NCBI RefSeq assembly: GCF_018343525.1
Contig: NZ_JAGYPH010000001.1
Span: 1,121,778 to 1,185,777, forward strand
DNA from: Lederbergia citrea
GTDB lineage: Bacteria; Bacillota; Bacilli; Bacillales; Bacillaceae_C
Length of the DNA stretch: 64,000 bases
Direction of reading: 5' to 3'
The translations under genes and the position numbers were made by a program. The notes under the pieces are model-generated. The model saw only the letters and a list, made by a program, of their open reading frames with translations, searched no databases and was not told the origin of the DNA. Positions 63,598-64,000 of the stretch are shown here, one piece after another; within the stretch, counting starts at the first letter, position 1, and the number at the start of each line of letters is the position of its first letter.

Positions 63598-64000
63598 TCG
63601 TCATGATTCTCCTTCCTTATCAATCGCTTACCAGGTGGTGTCTTTATTTGGTGAACAACTGAATTCATAGACTCATTCATATTCTTTACTCGGGTATATG
63701 TTGCATTTTTAGCTTTATCCATGCCTGTTTGTAAAGTTTGTTTCGGATGAACAACCGCCCTGATAGATTGAACCGTAGCGTTTCCGGAAGCTCGTCCTAA
63801 CCTTCGTATGCTTTGACCAAGACTAAAGCCGGAATTTCCTGAGCGTACAATCTGTTCCTTTGCCTGCTGGAAGTGACGGTTCCCGCCAACTAATGTATTT
63901 GTATGATTGGCATCTTTATGGCCATACGACTTACTTTGCTTATGTGCTCCAGATGTTTGATAAACTGTCTGACCTCCTGAAGTTGACGGGGTATATCCTC
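63594..64000 (-). CDS. VirB6/TrbL-like (CD3337/EF1877 family) protein, C-terminal tail, runs off the window
   Basis: The last 134 codons are in the window: GQTVYQTSGAHKQSKSYGHK, SGFSLGQSIRRLGRASGNAT, and the end KTPPGKRLIRKENHDE. Low-complexity, Gln/Ser-rich and basic, like the cytoplasmic tail of CD3337/EF1877-type polytopic proteins that precede PrgI and VirB4. The membrane part would lie outside the window. Confidence 0.65.
   Translation of the reverse strand, partial: GYTPSTSGGQTVYQTSGAHKQSKSYGHKDANHTNTLVGGNRHFQQAKEQIVRSGNSGFSLGQSIRRLGRASGNATVQSIRAVVHPKQTLQTGMDKAKNATYTRVKNMNESMNSVVHQIKTPPGKRLIRKENHDE

Overview
The window looks like Bacillaceae chromosome, or a very large replicon, of low GC. 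Evidence: AGGAGG-type ribosome sites, TTG/GTG starts, Bacillus-type small families (DUF3977, DUF3995, DUF2197-like), a transketolase with a divergent LysR gene, and a Gram-positive conjugation module. Almost all genes lie on the minus strand.

Layout. 1-230: edge of an IS66-type element. 350-5170: ordinary genes (quinone oxidoreductase, PdxH-like oxidase, DUF3995, GNAT, NCS2 permease, a 57-aa small protein). 5433-5492: only the last 19 codons of glnA followed by its terminator. Just outside them sit four GTGGGTGT repeats, which look like integrase arm sites, so an island probably entered the 3' end of glnA; 5.5-7.5 kb is decayed sequence. 7.5-11.5 kb: a Gabija anti-phage operon (gajA, gajB) with an unannotated 45-codon ORF in front. 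11.6-33.4 kb: an accessory island of single, mostly monocistronic metabolite-handling genes: nine Nudix genes (one frameshifted, one fused to a THEP1-like NTPase), SAM methyltransferases, nucleotidyltransferases (one a triply broken aadA-like gene), hydrolases, GNAT, HAD, cupin, HIT, DinB, PHP and transglutaminase-like proteins. The genes are separated by copies of a degenerate dispersed repeat. 34.1-41.3 kb: a MurA homologue with Asp at the fosfomycin-target Cys position, HAD, a broken methyltransferase, DUF402, transketolase and its LysR neighbour. 41.7-44.2 kb: remnants of defence or competence genes (CoiA-like, start of an MmeI-like type IIL enzyme, a T5orf172-Sel1 protein).

44446-52994 is bounded by inward-facing 17-18 bp repeats (GACAWGAAAGTCTAAAC, three left and four right) preceded by TGT plus five bases, as in Tn7. 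A broken tnsA and a tnsB stub start from the right end, so this is a decayed Tn7-like transposon. Its interior carries a methyltransferase, an IS110-family element, a DMT exporter, a DUF120 riboflavin-kinase-like protein, an S51 peptidase and a broken rpe. The IS110 element sits in a copy of the dispersed repeat at a CT dinucleotide and has about 260 bp of non-coding DNA that could encode a bridge RNA.

53.1-64.0 kb: part of a conjugative element read leftward: VirB6/TrbL-like tail, DUF5592/PrgI-like, split VirB4, VirB8-like, glucosaminidase-M23 cell-wall hydrolase, coiled-coil membrane protein, a structured non-coding region (oriT candidate), two small accessory proteins, MobL relaxase, and an ArdC/ImmA-type protein.

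At least ten genes have one or a few lesions. Some are homopolymer indels that could be sequencing errors; others are nonsense substitutions or deletions that cannot be explained that way.
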